Source: Bifidobacterium breve
GTDB taxonomy: Bacteria; Actinomycetota; Actinomycetes; S36-B12
NCBI GenBank assembly: GCA_945870085.1
Contig: CAMBQX010000004.1
Coordinates: 1-24,376 of the forward strand
Direction of reading: 5' to 3'
Length of the DNA stretch: 24,376 bases
Part shown: positions 13,672 through 21,134 of the stretch, one piece after another
How the letters are laid out: each line of letters starts with the position of its first letter
Position numbering within the stretch: the stretch's first letter is position 1
The notes under the pieces: generated by a model
Seen by the model: only the letters and a program-made list of their open reading frames with translations
What the model was told of the DNA's origin: nothing
The model's database searches: none
Translations under genes and position numbers: made by a program

Positions 13672-14934
13672 GTGACGACCAGCACCGCGACCCGTGTTTT
13701 CTTGGCCCGCTTGGCCGGTATTGGGGTATTCGACCCCAATGGCGACCAACTGGGCAAGGTCCGCGATGCCATCGTCGTGCTCCGTAGCGGCAATAACCCA
13801 CCCAGGCTTACCGGCCTAGTTGTTGAGGTACAGCCGCGTAGGCGCATCTTCGTCCCGATGACCAAAGTCACCAATATTGATACCGGCCAAATCATCGTTA
13901 CCGGTACCGTGAATCTGCGCCGCTTTGAACAGCGGCCGAATGAAACACTCGTCACCGCCGAAATCCTCGACCGAACCGTTGAGCTAATCGCAATCGGTGA
14001 GCAAGTTTCAGTACTCGACATGGCCGTTGAGCAAAATCGCGCACAGGATTGGATAGTGTCGCAGCTTTTCGTGCGAAAAGGTGGGCACGGATTTCGCCGC
14101 CGCGGTGAACGCTTCATTGTTCAATGGGCAGAGATCCACGGCCTCTCACTACCAATTGCGGATCAGCCGGCAGAACTGCTGCTGGCAAGTCTTGAGACTC
14201 TTCCCGCCGCCGATATCGCAGCGGTGCTCCATGACTTGACTCCAAAACGGCGACTCGAAGTCGCACGCGAATTGGACGATGAACGACTTGCTGATGTCTT
14301 GGAAGAATTACCCGAAGACGATCAGGTTGAGATCTTGCAGATGCTTGAGGCTGAGCGCGCGGCTGACGTTCTGGAGGAAATGGACCCCGACGATGCCGCC
14401 GACCTAATTTCTGGGCTACCAAAAGCCCAAGCCGAAGACCTCCTCGAGCGCATGGAGCCTGATGAAGCCGAGGATATTCGCCGGCTTTTGACCTATGACG
14501 ATTTCTCCGCGGGCGGCATGATGACGACTGAACCGGTGGTGTTGCCAGCCGATGCCACCGTTGCTGATGCACTGGCCCACATCCGCAATGCTGATCTTTC
14601 ACCGGCACTTGCCTCGCAGGTTTATGTTACCCGCTCCCCCACTGAAACCCCAACCGGTAAGTACTTGGGTGCCTGCCATTTCCAGCGGTTGCTGCGCGAG
14701 CCACCAGCAACAATGATTTCGTCAATCGTCGACACCACGTTGGTGCCTATTGGCCCAAATGTGAACCTCGCCGATGTGGCTCGCACTTTTGCGGCCTATA
14801 ACTTGGTCGCCCTACCCGTTGTCGACGAAAACAACCGACTCCTAGGTGCAGTAACAGTTGATGACGTTATCGACCATATGCTGCCCGGTGATTGGCGCGA
14901 GAAGGAAATTCACGGGGGTGATCACCTTGGCTAA
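13672..14934 (+). CDS. PRC-barrel / MgtE_N / CBS-domain protein without membrane part
   Basis: A 420-residue soluble protein. The N-terminal 90 residues are PRC-barrel-like (GVFDPNGDQLGKVRDAIVVL). A superhelical MgtE_N domain follows at about 175-285, with its repeats DERLADVLEELPEDDQVEIL and LLERMEPDEAEDIRRLL. Two CBS domains lie at about 290-405 (AGGMMTTEPVVLPADATVAD; VALPVVDENNRLLGAVTVDD). The Mg2+ channel membrane domain of MgtE is absent, so it is more likely a Mg2+ or nucleotide sensor than a transporter. The next gene, DUF1003, overlaps it by 17 bp; this pair is conserved in actinobacteria. Confidence 0.85.
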   Translation: MTTSTATRVFLARLAGIGVFDPNGDQLGKVRDAIVVLRSGNNPPRLTGLVVEVQPRRRIFVPMTKVTNIDTGQIIVTGTVNLRRFEQRPNETLVTAEILDRTVELIAIGEQVSVLDMAVEQNRAQDWIVSQLFVRKGGHGFRRRGERFIVQWAEIHGLSLPIADQPAELLLASLETLPAADIAAVLHDLTPKRRLEVARELDDERLADVLEELPEDDQVEILQMLEAERAADVLEEMDPDDAADLISGLPKAQAEDLLERMEPDEAEDIRRLLTYDDFSAGGMMTTEPVVLPADATVADALAHIRNADLSPALASQVYVTRSPTETPTGKYLGACHFQRLLREPPATMISSIVDTTLVPIGPNVNLADVARTFAAYNLVALPVVDENNRLLGAVTVDDVIDHMLPGDWREKEIHGGDHLG

Positions 14935-15445
14935 CTCAGCACCGCGCCGTCAGTCACGCTTGGATCAACCACTCGAGCGTGGGTTACACCTGCGGGACTC
15001 CTACGATCCCGAGCTCTTTGGCCGACTTTCCGAGCGCGTAGCTAGGCGCATCGGGTCATGGGCATTTATCGCCTGGATGACCGCCGTTGTCGTGGGCTGG
15101 GTAGCCTGGAACTCATTGGCACCGCTCGAGTGGCGCGTTGACCCTTTCCCGTTCATTTTCTTGACTTTGTTGCTGTCGCTCCAAGCCTCATATGCAGCCC
15201 CGTTGATCTTGCTCGCCCAATATCGACAGGCAGACCGCGATCGAGTGCAATATCAAGAGGATCGCGCCAAAACCGAGCGGTTACTGGCTGATACCGACTA
15301 CTTAGCCCGCGAGATTGCGGAACTGCGCCTAGCAATCGGGGAAGTCGCGACTCGCGATTATGTCCATGGTGAGATTCGCGACCTGCTAGCAGACTTAACC
15401 CAAAAACTCGATGAGGCAAATGCGCAGTCAGAGGACTCTAGATAG
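14918..15445 (+). CDS. DUF1003 membrane protein
   Basis: A 175-residue protein with two membrane segments (WAFIAWMTAVVVGWVAWN and FIFLTLLLSLQASYAAPLIL), then a long charged helix (RQADRDRVQYQEDRAKTERL) typical of DUF1003. Function is unknown. I chose GTG 14918, with AAGGA upstream, because the frame before it belongs to the overlapping MgtE_N gene. The 17-bp overlap and shared strand imply cotranscription and probably a joint role with the MgtE_N/CBS protein. Confidence 0.85.
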   Translation: MITLANSAPRRQSRLDQPLERGLHLRDSYDPELFGRLSERVARRIGSWAFIAWMTAVVVGWVAWNSLAPLEWRVDPFPFIFLTLLLSLQASYAAPLILLAQYRQADRDRVQYQEDRAKTERLLADTDYLAREIAELRLAIGEVATRDYVHGEIRDLLADLTQKLDEANAQSEDSR

Positions 15446-15448
15446 TCT
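15443..15448 (+). promoter_or_regulatory. -10 box of the Mrp gene inside the DUF1003 stop
   Basis: TAGTCT, 6 nt before ATG 15455. Its TAG is the stop codon of the DUF1003 gene. This suggests Mrp has its own leaderless promoter besides readthrough. Confidence 0.5.
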
Positions 15449-15454
15449 GTCGGT

Positions 15455-16591
15455 ATGAGCGTTGACCTAGCAGCAGTTCACCTTGCCCTTGCAGATGTTA
15501 AAGATCCCGAGATAAATCGCCCAATAACCGAAATTGGGATGCTCAAGGGCGTCGAGTGTTCGAAGAAGGGCGTCGTCACCGTCACTGTGTGGTTGACCAT
15601 CAAGGGATGCCCCATGCGCGACACCATCACCGAGCGAGTAACAAATGCGGTAAAGCCCATCCCCGGAGTAACCGGCGTCAATGTGGTACTCGATGTCATG
15701 GGCGACGAGCAGCGCGCCGATCTAAAGAAACTGCTACGCGGTCACGATGCCCGTGAAATCCAATTCACCCAAGCCGGATCACTTACTCGGATTTATGCAA
15801 TCGCATCCGGGAAGGGAGGCGTCGGTAAGTCATCGGTCACCGCGAACCTCGCCGTTGCTATGGCCGACATGGGCCTGGCGGTCGGACTCGTTGATGCTGA
15901 CATGTATGGCCATTCAATCCCGCGCATGCTCGGCACTACAGCACAGCCAAATATGGTCGAAGGCATGATCATGCCGCCGATGGCTTTTGGGGTGCGCCTC
16001 ATTTCTATGCTTGCTTTCAAGCCGGGTGGGGTGACCCAGCCGGTTGCTTTCCGCGGGCCCATGTTGCACCGCGCCTTAGAACAATTCTTGTCGGATGTGT
16101 GGTGGGGAGATCTAGATGTCCTACTCCTTGATCTGCCACCGGGCACCGGCGATATCGCGATCTCCACCGCACAGTTACTGCCCGACGCTGAAATAGTGGT
16201 AGTTACCACCCCGCAGCCCGCAGCCGCTGACGTGGCGGTACGCGCCGGCACCCTCGCCGAACAAACTAAGCAACAAGTTGCCGGGGTGATCGAGAATATG
16301 AGCGGTTTCCCGTGCCCGCACTGTGGCGAACCACTTGACCTGTTCGGTATGGGCGGTGGCGCGTTGGTCGCGGAGCAACTATCGGAAGTTTTCGGCAAAC
16401 CAGTACCGCTACTTGGCAAAATCCCGTTCGATGTGGCGCTGCGCGAAGGCGGTGACGCTGGTAATCCGTTGGTGCTCAGCCAACCTGATGCACCTGCCTC
16501 ACTGGCACTGCGCGAAATAGCCCGCAACCTGGGCATGAAACCTCGGGGCCTGGCCGGGATGAACTTAAGCCTGACTCCAGCAAAGGCCTAG
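15455..16591 (+). CDS. mrp: Mrp/NBP35 family iron-sulfur cluster carrier ATPase
   Basis: A 378-residue P-loop ATPase that binds and transfers Fe-S clusters in the cytoplasm. The N-terminal MIP18/DUF59 domain (about 1-95) contains IKGCPMRDTI. The deviant Walker A is GKGGVGKS at 119-126, with DADMYGHSIPRMLG and LLLDLPPGTGD following. Cys287 and Cys290 (FPCPHCGEP) are the bridging cluster ligands of the family. The start is ATG with a leaderless -10 box. The 3' end overlaps the convergent tatB by 4 bp. Confidence 0.93.
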   Translation: MSVDLAAVHLALADVKDPEINRPITEIGMLKGVECSKKGVVTVTVWLTIKGCPMRDTITERVTNAVKPIPGVTGVNVVLDVMGDEQRADLKKLLRGHDAREIQFTQAGSLTRIYAIASGKGGVGKSSVTANLAVAMADMGLAVGLVDADMYGHSIPRMLGTTAQPNMVEGMIMPPMAFGVRLISMLAFKPGGVTQPVAFRGPMLHRALEQFLSDVWWGDLDVLLLDLPPGTGDIAISTAQLLPDAEIVVVTTPQPAAADVAVRAGTLAEQTKQQVAGVIENMSGFPCPHCGEPLDLFGMGGGALVAEQLSEVFGKPVPLLGKIPFDVALREGGDAGNPLVLSQPDAPASLALREIARNLGMKPRGLAGMNLSLTPAKA

Positions 16592-16923
16592 GTGGCGTCG
16601 GGGTCGAATACTGGTCGGGGCGCTTGCCCAGCTTCACTAGCAGTTTTTGTCGGCTTCACTTCGTCTGGTTCGTCATCATTAAATAATCCGGCCACCAATT
16701 TACGTGGATGCAGATCACCGAGGCTGCGCACTGAATCCAGGGTCTCGCTCATGTCTAACCCAGCGGAGTCAGCTAGATCTCTCTTCGCCCCCGTTGCCAT
16801 CTCCCGGAGTTGGCGCGCGAGGCGGCCCGCGTCAGCAGCGGCTTTAGGCAAACGCTCCGGCCCGAAAATCAGCAGGCCCAGGACGGCCAAAATCATGATC
16901 TCGCCAATGCCAATATCGAACAT
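16588..16923 (-). CDS. tatB: Sec-independent protein translocase TatB
   Basis: A 111-residue TatA/B-family subunit of the twin-arginine translocase. It has one N-terminal membrane helix (MFDIGIGEIMILAVLGLLIF), the GPERLP hinge, then an amphipathic helix (ADAGRLARQLREMATGAKRD) and a charged tail. The acidic residue in the helix (Glu8) and the length favour TatB over TatA. TACGCT lies 6 nt before the ATG. The position beside mrp and an HtrA-type protease is the usual actinobacterial one. Confidence 0.88.
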   Translation of the reverse strand: MFDIGIGEIMILAVLGLLIFGPERLPKAAADAGRLARQLREMATGAKRDLADSAGLDMSETLDSVRSLGDLHPRKLVAGLFNDDEPDEVKPTKTASEAGQAPRPVFDPDAT

Positions 16924-16929
16924 GGTTGA

Positions 16930-16935
16930 AGCGTA
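16930..16935 (-). promoter_or_regulatory. -10 box of tatB (leaderless)
   Basis: Minus strand TACGCT, 6 nt before ATG 16923, in the 17-bp gap after the protease stop. Confidence 0.5.
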
Positions 16936-16940
16936 CCCGC

Positions 16941-18161
16941 TTAACTAACTTCGGCGGAGCCCAATTCGATAGTTACTTCTCGGGTCACCCCACCCCGAGT
17001 AAAACTAAGTAGCACCGGGTCACCCGGGGCATACTCACGAATTGCAACCACTAGTTCGGTTGAGTCATTGATAACCCGATCGCCGAGTTTGATAATAATG
17101 TCGCCCTTAAGCAAGCCAGCGTCCTCTGATGGTCCACCTTGGTTAACCTCACCAACCTTGGCTCCGTCATCGGTGTAACTCAAATCCAATGTGACACCTA
17201 TTACGGGGGTACTCGCGGAGCCCGTGGCAATGATCTCCTCGGCGATGCGTTTGGCGGAGTTCACCGGGATTGCAAACCCAAGCCCGATGCTGCCACCTTC
17301 ACCGCCACTTATCAGTGTGGCGATCGCGGAGTTGACCCCGATTACGCGGCCGGCCGCATCGAGCAGTGGCCCGCCCGAGTTACCCGGGTTGATGGCTGCG
17401 TCGGTCTGGATTGCATTGATATACGAAACATCGCCCACCATGCCGGTGGTGACCGGGCGATCCACTGCGCTGATGATGCCGTACGTGACTGTGCCATCTA
17501 GGCCGAGCGGTGCGCCGATAGCAATTGCGGAGTCACCAACAGCAATATTGGCAGAGTTGCCTAAGGTCATCGGCTGTAGGCCGGACTCATTGACTTTTAC
17601 AACCGCCAGGTCATAGGCCTCATTGGTACCGACCACTTTGCCTTTTATTTCGGTACCGTCATTTAAGACCACGATGATCTTGCCGTCTTCGCCCGCGAGG
17701 TTCACCACATGGTTGTTGGTAAGAATGTAACCATCAGGGCGAATTACAAAACCTGAACCACTACCGGAATCCCCTCCTCCTTCAACGAGGATCGACACAA
17801 CCGAAGGCAGTACCGCTGACACGATGCCGGCGATCGATTGGTCAGAGCGCGGTGAAGAATCGCCACCGGATTGCACCAATGGCACCACCGCGGCGGAAAC
17901 TACCGTTTCGCTCACCACCGTGCCATCGTCGACGGCCTGACCTATTAAGTACCCGCTGAGACCAGCAACCAAACCGACAACCAGTGCGGTGATACCGGCA
18001 ACTAGAACGGTCGAGAAGAATCCCAGGCCGCGCCGTGGTTCACGTCTAGCGGGCACAGGATCCGGGGTCGGATCCGGGGCCAAAACTGGCTGGGTCGTCT
18101 CTTGGAACGACTCTTGGACCGGGGGTACCGGCGGGGTCATCGGGTCAATGCTCATGTTCAT
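16941..18161 (-). CDS. HtrA/DegP-like membrane-anchored serine protease
   Basis: A 406-residue trypsin-like protease with a proline-rich cytoplasmic N-terminus, one membrane anchor at about 48-75 (FFSTVLVAGITALVVGLVAG), an extracytoplasmic protease domain and one PDZ domain (about 300-400). The triad is His151 (LTNNHVV), Asp184 (AYDLAVVKV) and Ser262 (NPGNSGGPL). The PDZ part contains GPSEDAGLLKGDIIIKLGDR. The family degrades misfolded envelope proteins. The start is ATG with GAGGAG upstream. The tatB gene follows 17 bp after the stop. Confidence 0.92.
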   Translation of the reverse strand: MNMSIDPMTPPVPPVQESFQETTQPVLAPDPTPDPVPARREPRRGLGFFSTVLVAGITALVVGLVAGLSGYLIGQAVDDGTVVSETVVSAAVVPLVQSGGDSSPRSDQSIAGIVSAVLPSVVSILVEGGGDSGSGSGFVIRPDGYILTNNHVVNLAGEDGKIIVVLNDGTEIKGKVVGTNEAYDLAVVKVNESGLQPMTLGNSANIAVGDSAIAIGAPLGLDGTVTYGIISAVDRPVTTGMVGDVSYINAIQTDAAINPGNSGGPLLDAAGRVIGVNSAIATLISGGEGGSIGLGFAIPVNSAKRIAEEIIATGSASTPVIGVTLDLSYTDDGAKVGEVNQGGPSEDAGLLKGDIIIKLGDRVINDSTELVVAIREYAPGDPVLLSFTRGGVTREVTIELGSAEVS

Positions 18162-18191
18162 CTGCTCCTCGTATCTGGGCTAAGGCTAGGC

Positions 18192-18233
18192 TGCTGGTAA
18201 TCCAAGGCCAGCGGAGGTGCACCATTACCAGCA
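18192..18233. promoter_or_regulatory. 10-bp inverted repeat between protease and methyltransferase
   Basis: TGCTGGTAAT (18192-18201) and ATTACCAGCA (18224-18233) are a perfect inverted repeat with a 22-nt spacer in the divergent gap. It may be an operator or a leader hairpin. Confidence 0.5.
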
Positions 18234-18247
18234 ACCAGCCCGAAACG

Positions 18248-18904
18248 ATGGGTCAAATGTCAAGACCACCAAATACTGCCTCATGGGCATATGCCGAAGA
18301 TTGGCTAGTTGAGGACGAACAAGTTCGTGCCGCCCGAAGCCGAGCTGTCGAACTTGGCTGCACGCCGGTAACAAAGTCCACCGCGTCGGTCCTGCGCCTG
18401 CTCGCGACGGCAATAAGTGCCCAGACGGTTGTTGAGATCGGCACCGGCACCGGTGTCTCAGCGGCAGCCCTACTGTCGGGCATGACACCAGACGGTATTT
18501 TGACCTCGATCGACACCGAAGCCGAAAACCAGAGGGTGGCCCGTGAGATCCTCACCGAATTGGGCTATGACCATGTGCGCGCCCGGTTGATCGCCGGCCG
18601 AGCCTTGGAAGTACTCCCTCGACTTGCCGATCAGGCCTATGACCTGGTTTTCGTCGATGGTGATAAGGCTGAATACCCGGCGATCTTCCAACAAGCCAGG
18701 CGCCTGCTACGTGTTGGTGGAATTTTGGCCTTTGATAACGTGCTATCCAACGGCGCCGTGGCCGACCCCGGTCAGCGCGATGCCGAAACAGCCGCCCTAC
18801 GTGATGTGGCCCATGCCCTTCGTGATGACGAGCATTGGGTGCCGGCCTTGATGACCATTGGTGATGGCTTACTGGCCGCCGTACTGCGCGGCGAGGGCGA
18901 CTAG
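18248..18904 (+). CDS. class I SAM-dependent O-methyltransferase
   Basis: A 218-residue methyltransferase of the CCoAOMT/COMT-like family (methyltransf_3). SAM-binding motif I is VVEIGTGTGVSAAALLSG, motif II is ILTSIDTEAENQRVAREIL, and YDLVFVDGDKAEYP and GGILAFDNVL carry the metal and substrate region. The acceptor, usually a catechol-like hydroxyl, is unknown. The start could be ATG 18248 or ATG 18257. It is divergent from the HtrA-type protease and ends just before a strong bidirectional terminator. Confidence 0.88.
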   Translation: MGQMSRPPNTASWAYAEDWLVEDEQVRAARSRAVELGCTPVTKSTASVLRLLATAISAQTVVEIGTGTGVSAAALLSGMTPDGILTSIDTEAENQRVAREILTELGYDHVRARLIAGRALEVLPRLADQAYDLVFVDGDKAEYPAIFQQARRLLRVGGILAFDNVLSNGAVADPGQRDAETAALRDVAHALRDDEHWVPALMTIGDGLLAAVLRGEGD

Positions 18905-18917
18905 CGCCACTTATAAA

Positions 18918-18959
18918 AATATCGAGGTGACAACCCCGGTGGGATGTCACCTCGATATT
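18918..18959. terminator. bidirectional terminator
   Basis: A perfect 15-bp stem, AATATCGAGGTGACA with TGTCACCTCGATATT, has a 12-nt loop. The minus strand continues TTTTATAAG, giving a T tract after the DUF3117 gene. On the plus side it follows the methyltransferase stop, where the T tract is poor. Confidence 0.85.
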
Positions 18960-18979
18960 AAGAAACTTTGGCTTTTGCC

Positions 18980-19147
18980 CTAGGCGAAAACCGCCAATAG
19001 TTTGTCGCCTAGCTCGCGGGCTTCGTCGGCCTTGAGTTCGACGACGAGTCGACCGCCGCCTTCGAGTGGGACGCGCATCACATAACTGCGCGCCTCCTTG
19101 GTTACCTCGAGGGGACCATCACCCGTCCGTGGCTTCATCGCTGCCAT
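18980..19147 (-). CDS. DUF3117 family protein
   Basis: A 55-residue protein of the short actinobacterial DUF3117 family, function unknown. It reads MAAMKPRTGDGPLEVTKEAR, then VMRVPLEGGGRLVVELKADE and ARELGDKLLAVFA. The family is almost fixed in length, and this copy is complete. AAGGGG stands about 6 nt before ATG. It is followed by the 15-bp-stem terminator at 18918-18959. Confidence 0.9.
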   Translation of the reverse strand: MAAMKPRTGDGPLEVTKEARSYVMRVPLEGGGRLVVELKADEARELGDKLLAVFA

Positions 19148-19212
19148 GTAGACCCCTTTCTCATTGGGACATTATCGCTGGTCTATCCCCGGGGTGACGT
19201 GTTGGGGTTGCC

Positions 19213-19674
19213 CTAGCGGGGCAGGACCCCACCCTCGACTAGGCGCCCAAAGGCCATCAGGGAGCGCCTGACCCCACTGAGGAACGCAGGGCGGGCCAGT
19301 GGCCAGCCCAGTTGGCCGATCCAGCCCAAGGGCAGGTCTAGATCCTCGCTCCAGATGAATCTCGAACGCCCACCCGGTAGGGCGACCACCTCCATGATGC
19401 CTGTACCGCGAACCACCTTGCCGGTATGGAGCACATCAACCCGGTAAGGGGCATCCCAGCGGGTGATCGTCATGGTGTCGAGGAAGCCTGCCGGGCCCAG
19501 ACCGGTAAATGCTGAAAGCTCCGAGCCGACACTGGCGCCATCGCCTTTGGTTACTTCGACGCGCGTACCGAGCATCCATCGACCCTGTTCGGACCACTGG
19601 CTAAATGCCACAAACACTGCCGATACCGGGGCATTTATTACGACGTCGAGGGCAACGTGCACCGACCTTTTCAA
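19213..19674 (-). CDS. SRPBCC (START/Bet v1-like) family protein
   Basis: A 153-residue helix-grip protein. It opens with VHVALDVVINAPVSAVFVAF, typical of polyketide-cyclase/dehydrase-like SRPBCC proteins, then WSEQGRWM and a C-terminal helix (SLMAFGRLVEGGV). It probably binds a hydrophobic ligand, unknown here. Its ATG overlaps the stop of the DivIVA-like gene by 4 bp (ATGA), so it is the last gene of a three-gene operon. Confidence 0.8.
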   Translation of the reverse strand: MKRSVHVALDVVINAPVSAVFVAFSQWSEQGRWMLGTRVEVTKGDGASVGSELSAFTGLGPAGFLDTMTITRWDAPYRVDVLHTGKVVRGTGIMEVVALPGGRSRFIWSEDLDLPLGWIGQLGWPLARPAFLSGVRRSLMAFGRLVEGGVLPR

Positions 19675-19895
19675 CGGTCACTCAGCTTAGCTACCTGTGC
19701 CTGCAATTCCTCGATCACTTGATCGACTTCGTCCATTCGGTATCCGCGCACCACTACATCGAATGCTGGATTGCCAAATTTCATATCCGGACGAGCATCG
19801 CGCACCGGTTCGGGGAGTTCACCAAGTCGGCCGGTCGCCAATACGCCAATTAAGGCAATGACTGCAACCGCCAAAAGCACAAAGATGAAAGTCAT
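19671..19895 (-). CDS. small membrane protein with DivIVA-like motif
   Basis: A 74-residue protein with one N-terminal membrane helix (FIFVLLAVAVIALIGVLATG), a linker, then FDVVVRGYRMDEVDQVIEEL, which matches the N-terminal DivIVA/Wag31 signature. A short coiled-coil end (QAQVAKLSDR) follows. DivIVA proteins recruit cell-pole and wall-synthesis factors; this minimal anchored form may be a membrane-tethered partner. It overlaps both neighbours by 4 bp (ATGA), so translation is coupled. Confidence 0.8.
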   Translation of the reverse strand: MTFIFVLLAVAVIALIGVLATGRLGELPEPVRDARPDMKFGNPAFDVVVRGYRMDEVDQVIEELQAQVAKLSDR

Positions 19896-20479
19896 GCCTC
19901 TATCCCACCACGGGACGGAAGCTGGCGCACCGCGGCAGCCAATTTTTCGGCGATTAGATCTAGGGCCTGCTCTACCTCGGTGGTCCAGGCCAACTCAGCC
20001 ACGGCCTCACCTCGCACAAAACCCTGCTGCTGCCAATGCTCCACTTGCTCACGAAGTAGCGCGAAGTCACCCCACGGGTCTAGGCCCACAACCGGCTTGT
20101 CATGCATTCCAAGGCAGCGAGCGGTCCAGACCTCCATTAGTTCTTCTAAGGTACCAATTCCTCCCGGCAAGGCTAAGAAGGCTTCAGCGCGGTCGTCCAT
20201 GATCCCTTTGCGTGCCCGCATGTCATCGGTGATTATTAATTCGTCGGCGTCGCGGTCTGCAACTTCCATATCAACGAGCGCTTGCGGGATCACCCCGACG
20301 GTGTGGCCACCGGCCTTTCGAACCGCCCGCGCCACCGCCCCCATCATCGATACCGAGCCACCACCAGAGACAAGTTGCCAGCCGCGTCTTGCAATCGCGG
20401 TACCGACCTCATCGGCAAGTGCCAGGTAGCGCTCATCGATCCCCGAACTCGAGGCGCAATAGACGCAGATTGTGGGCAC
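19892..20479 (-). CDS. TIGR00730 family Rossmann-fold protein (LOG type)
   Basis: A 195-residue LOG-family protein. Members hydrolyse nucleoside 5'-monophosphates, including cytokinin forms. It has ICVYCASSSG at the N-terminus, LVSGGGSVSMMG, and the active-site loop PGGIGTLEELMEVWT. The position usually reading MHERK is DMRARK here. I prefer GTG 20479, since TAGGGT lies 7 nt upstream, over a TTG 33 bp earlier. It is the first gene of the operon with the DivIVA-like and SRPBCC genes, near dapE as in many actinobacteria. Confidence 0.87.
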   Translation of the reverse strand: MPTICVYCASSSGIDERYLALADEVGTAIARRGWQLVSGGGSVSMMGAVARAVRKAGGHTVGVIPQALVDMEVADRDADELIITDDMRARKGIMDDRAEAFLALPGGIGTLEELMEVWTARCLGMHDKPVVGLDPWGDFALLREQVEHWQQQGFVRGEAVAELAWTTEVEQALDLIAEKLAAAVRQLPSRGGIEA

Positions 20480-20486
20480 GGCCCCA

Positions 20487-20492
20487 ACCCTA
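20487..20492 (-). promoter_or_regulatory. -10 box of the LOG operon (leaderless)
   Basis: Minus strand TAGGGT, 7 nt before GTG 20479. No SD is present. Confidence 0.45.
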
Positions 20493-20512
20493 GCCGCTCG
20501 ATTTGGTGCCAA

Positions 20513-20558
20513 TTGACTTCAATTAAATCTTCAACTATATTAGTAGAACATTCAACTA
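20513..20558 (+). promoter_or_regulatory. promoter and repeated TTCAA(C/T)TA motif of yceI
   Basis: A -35 box TTGACT (20513-20518) and a -10 box TATATT (20536-20541) are 17 bp apart, a near-consensus sigma-70-type promoter. TTCAATTA (20518), TTCAACTA (20530) and TTCAACTA (20551) overlap and follow it. They look like operator sites, but no regulator gene is adjacent. Confidence 0.65.
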
Positions 20559-20582
20559 AACTCTAACTCTTATAGGAGACCC

Positions 20583-21125
20583 ATGAGTAATCTTTCGCCA
20601 GCCACTGGCACCTGGATCATCGATCCTTTCCACACCACCATCGGCTTTTGGGTGCGCCACGCGATGGTCGCCAAAGTCCGCGGTAACTTCGGCACCTACT
20701 CAGGCTCGTTCACAATTGACGGTGACAACCTCTCCGCTTCGCGCGCTGAACTCACGATTGAGGCCGCCAGCATCAACACCAACTCTGCCGACCGCGATGC
20801 CCATTTGGCATCCGCGGACTTCTTAGACGCTGAGAATTTCCCCACTCTCACTTTTGTCTCAACCGCTGTTGCCGCCAAGGGCGACGAGATCTTGGTGACC
20901 GGTGACCTAACAATTCATGGAGTGACTAAGTCGGTCGAAGTGAAGTATGAATTTGTCGGCGCCAGCACCGATCCTTACGGAACCAATAAGGTCGGTTTCG
21001 AAGGCACCGCGAAAATCAGCCGTAAGGATTTCGGCTTAGTCTGGAATGCAGCGCTCGAGACCGGTGGCGTCTTGGTCGGCGATGAAATCCACTTAACCTT
21101 CGACGTCGAAGCCAATAAGCAGTAG
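20583..21125 (+). CDS. YceI family protein
   Basis: A 180-residue lipocalin-like beta-barrel that binds polyisoprenoids or similar lipids. It has WIIDPFHTTIGFWVRHAMVA at the start, then DRDAHLASADFLDAENFPTL and LTIHGVTKSVEV, all characteristic. There is no signal peptide, as in most actinobacterial YceI proteins. The SD AGGAG precedes ATG. Unlike most genes here it has a near-consensus promoter with a leader, and repeated TTCAA(C/T)TA motifs suggest regulation. Confidence 0.92.
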   Translation: MSNLSPATGTWIIDPFHTTIGFWVRHAMVAKVRGNFGTYSGSFTIDGDNLSASRAELTIEAASINTNSADRDAHLASADFLDAENFPTLTFVSTAVAAKGDEILVTGDLTIHGVTKSVEVKYEFVGASTDPYGTNKVGFEGTAKISRKDFGLVWNAALETGGVLVGDEIHLTFDVEANKQ

Positions 21126-21134
21126 CAGGACCAC

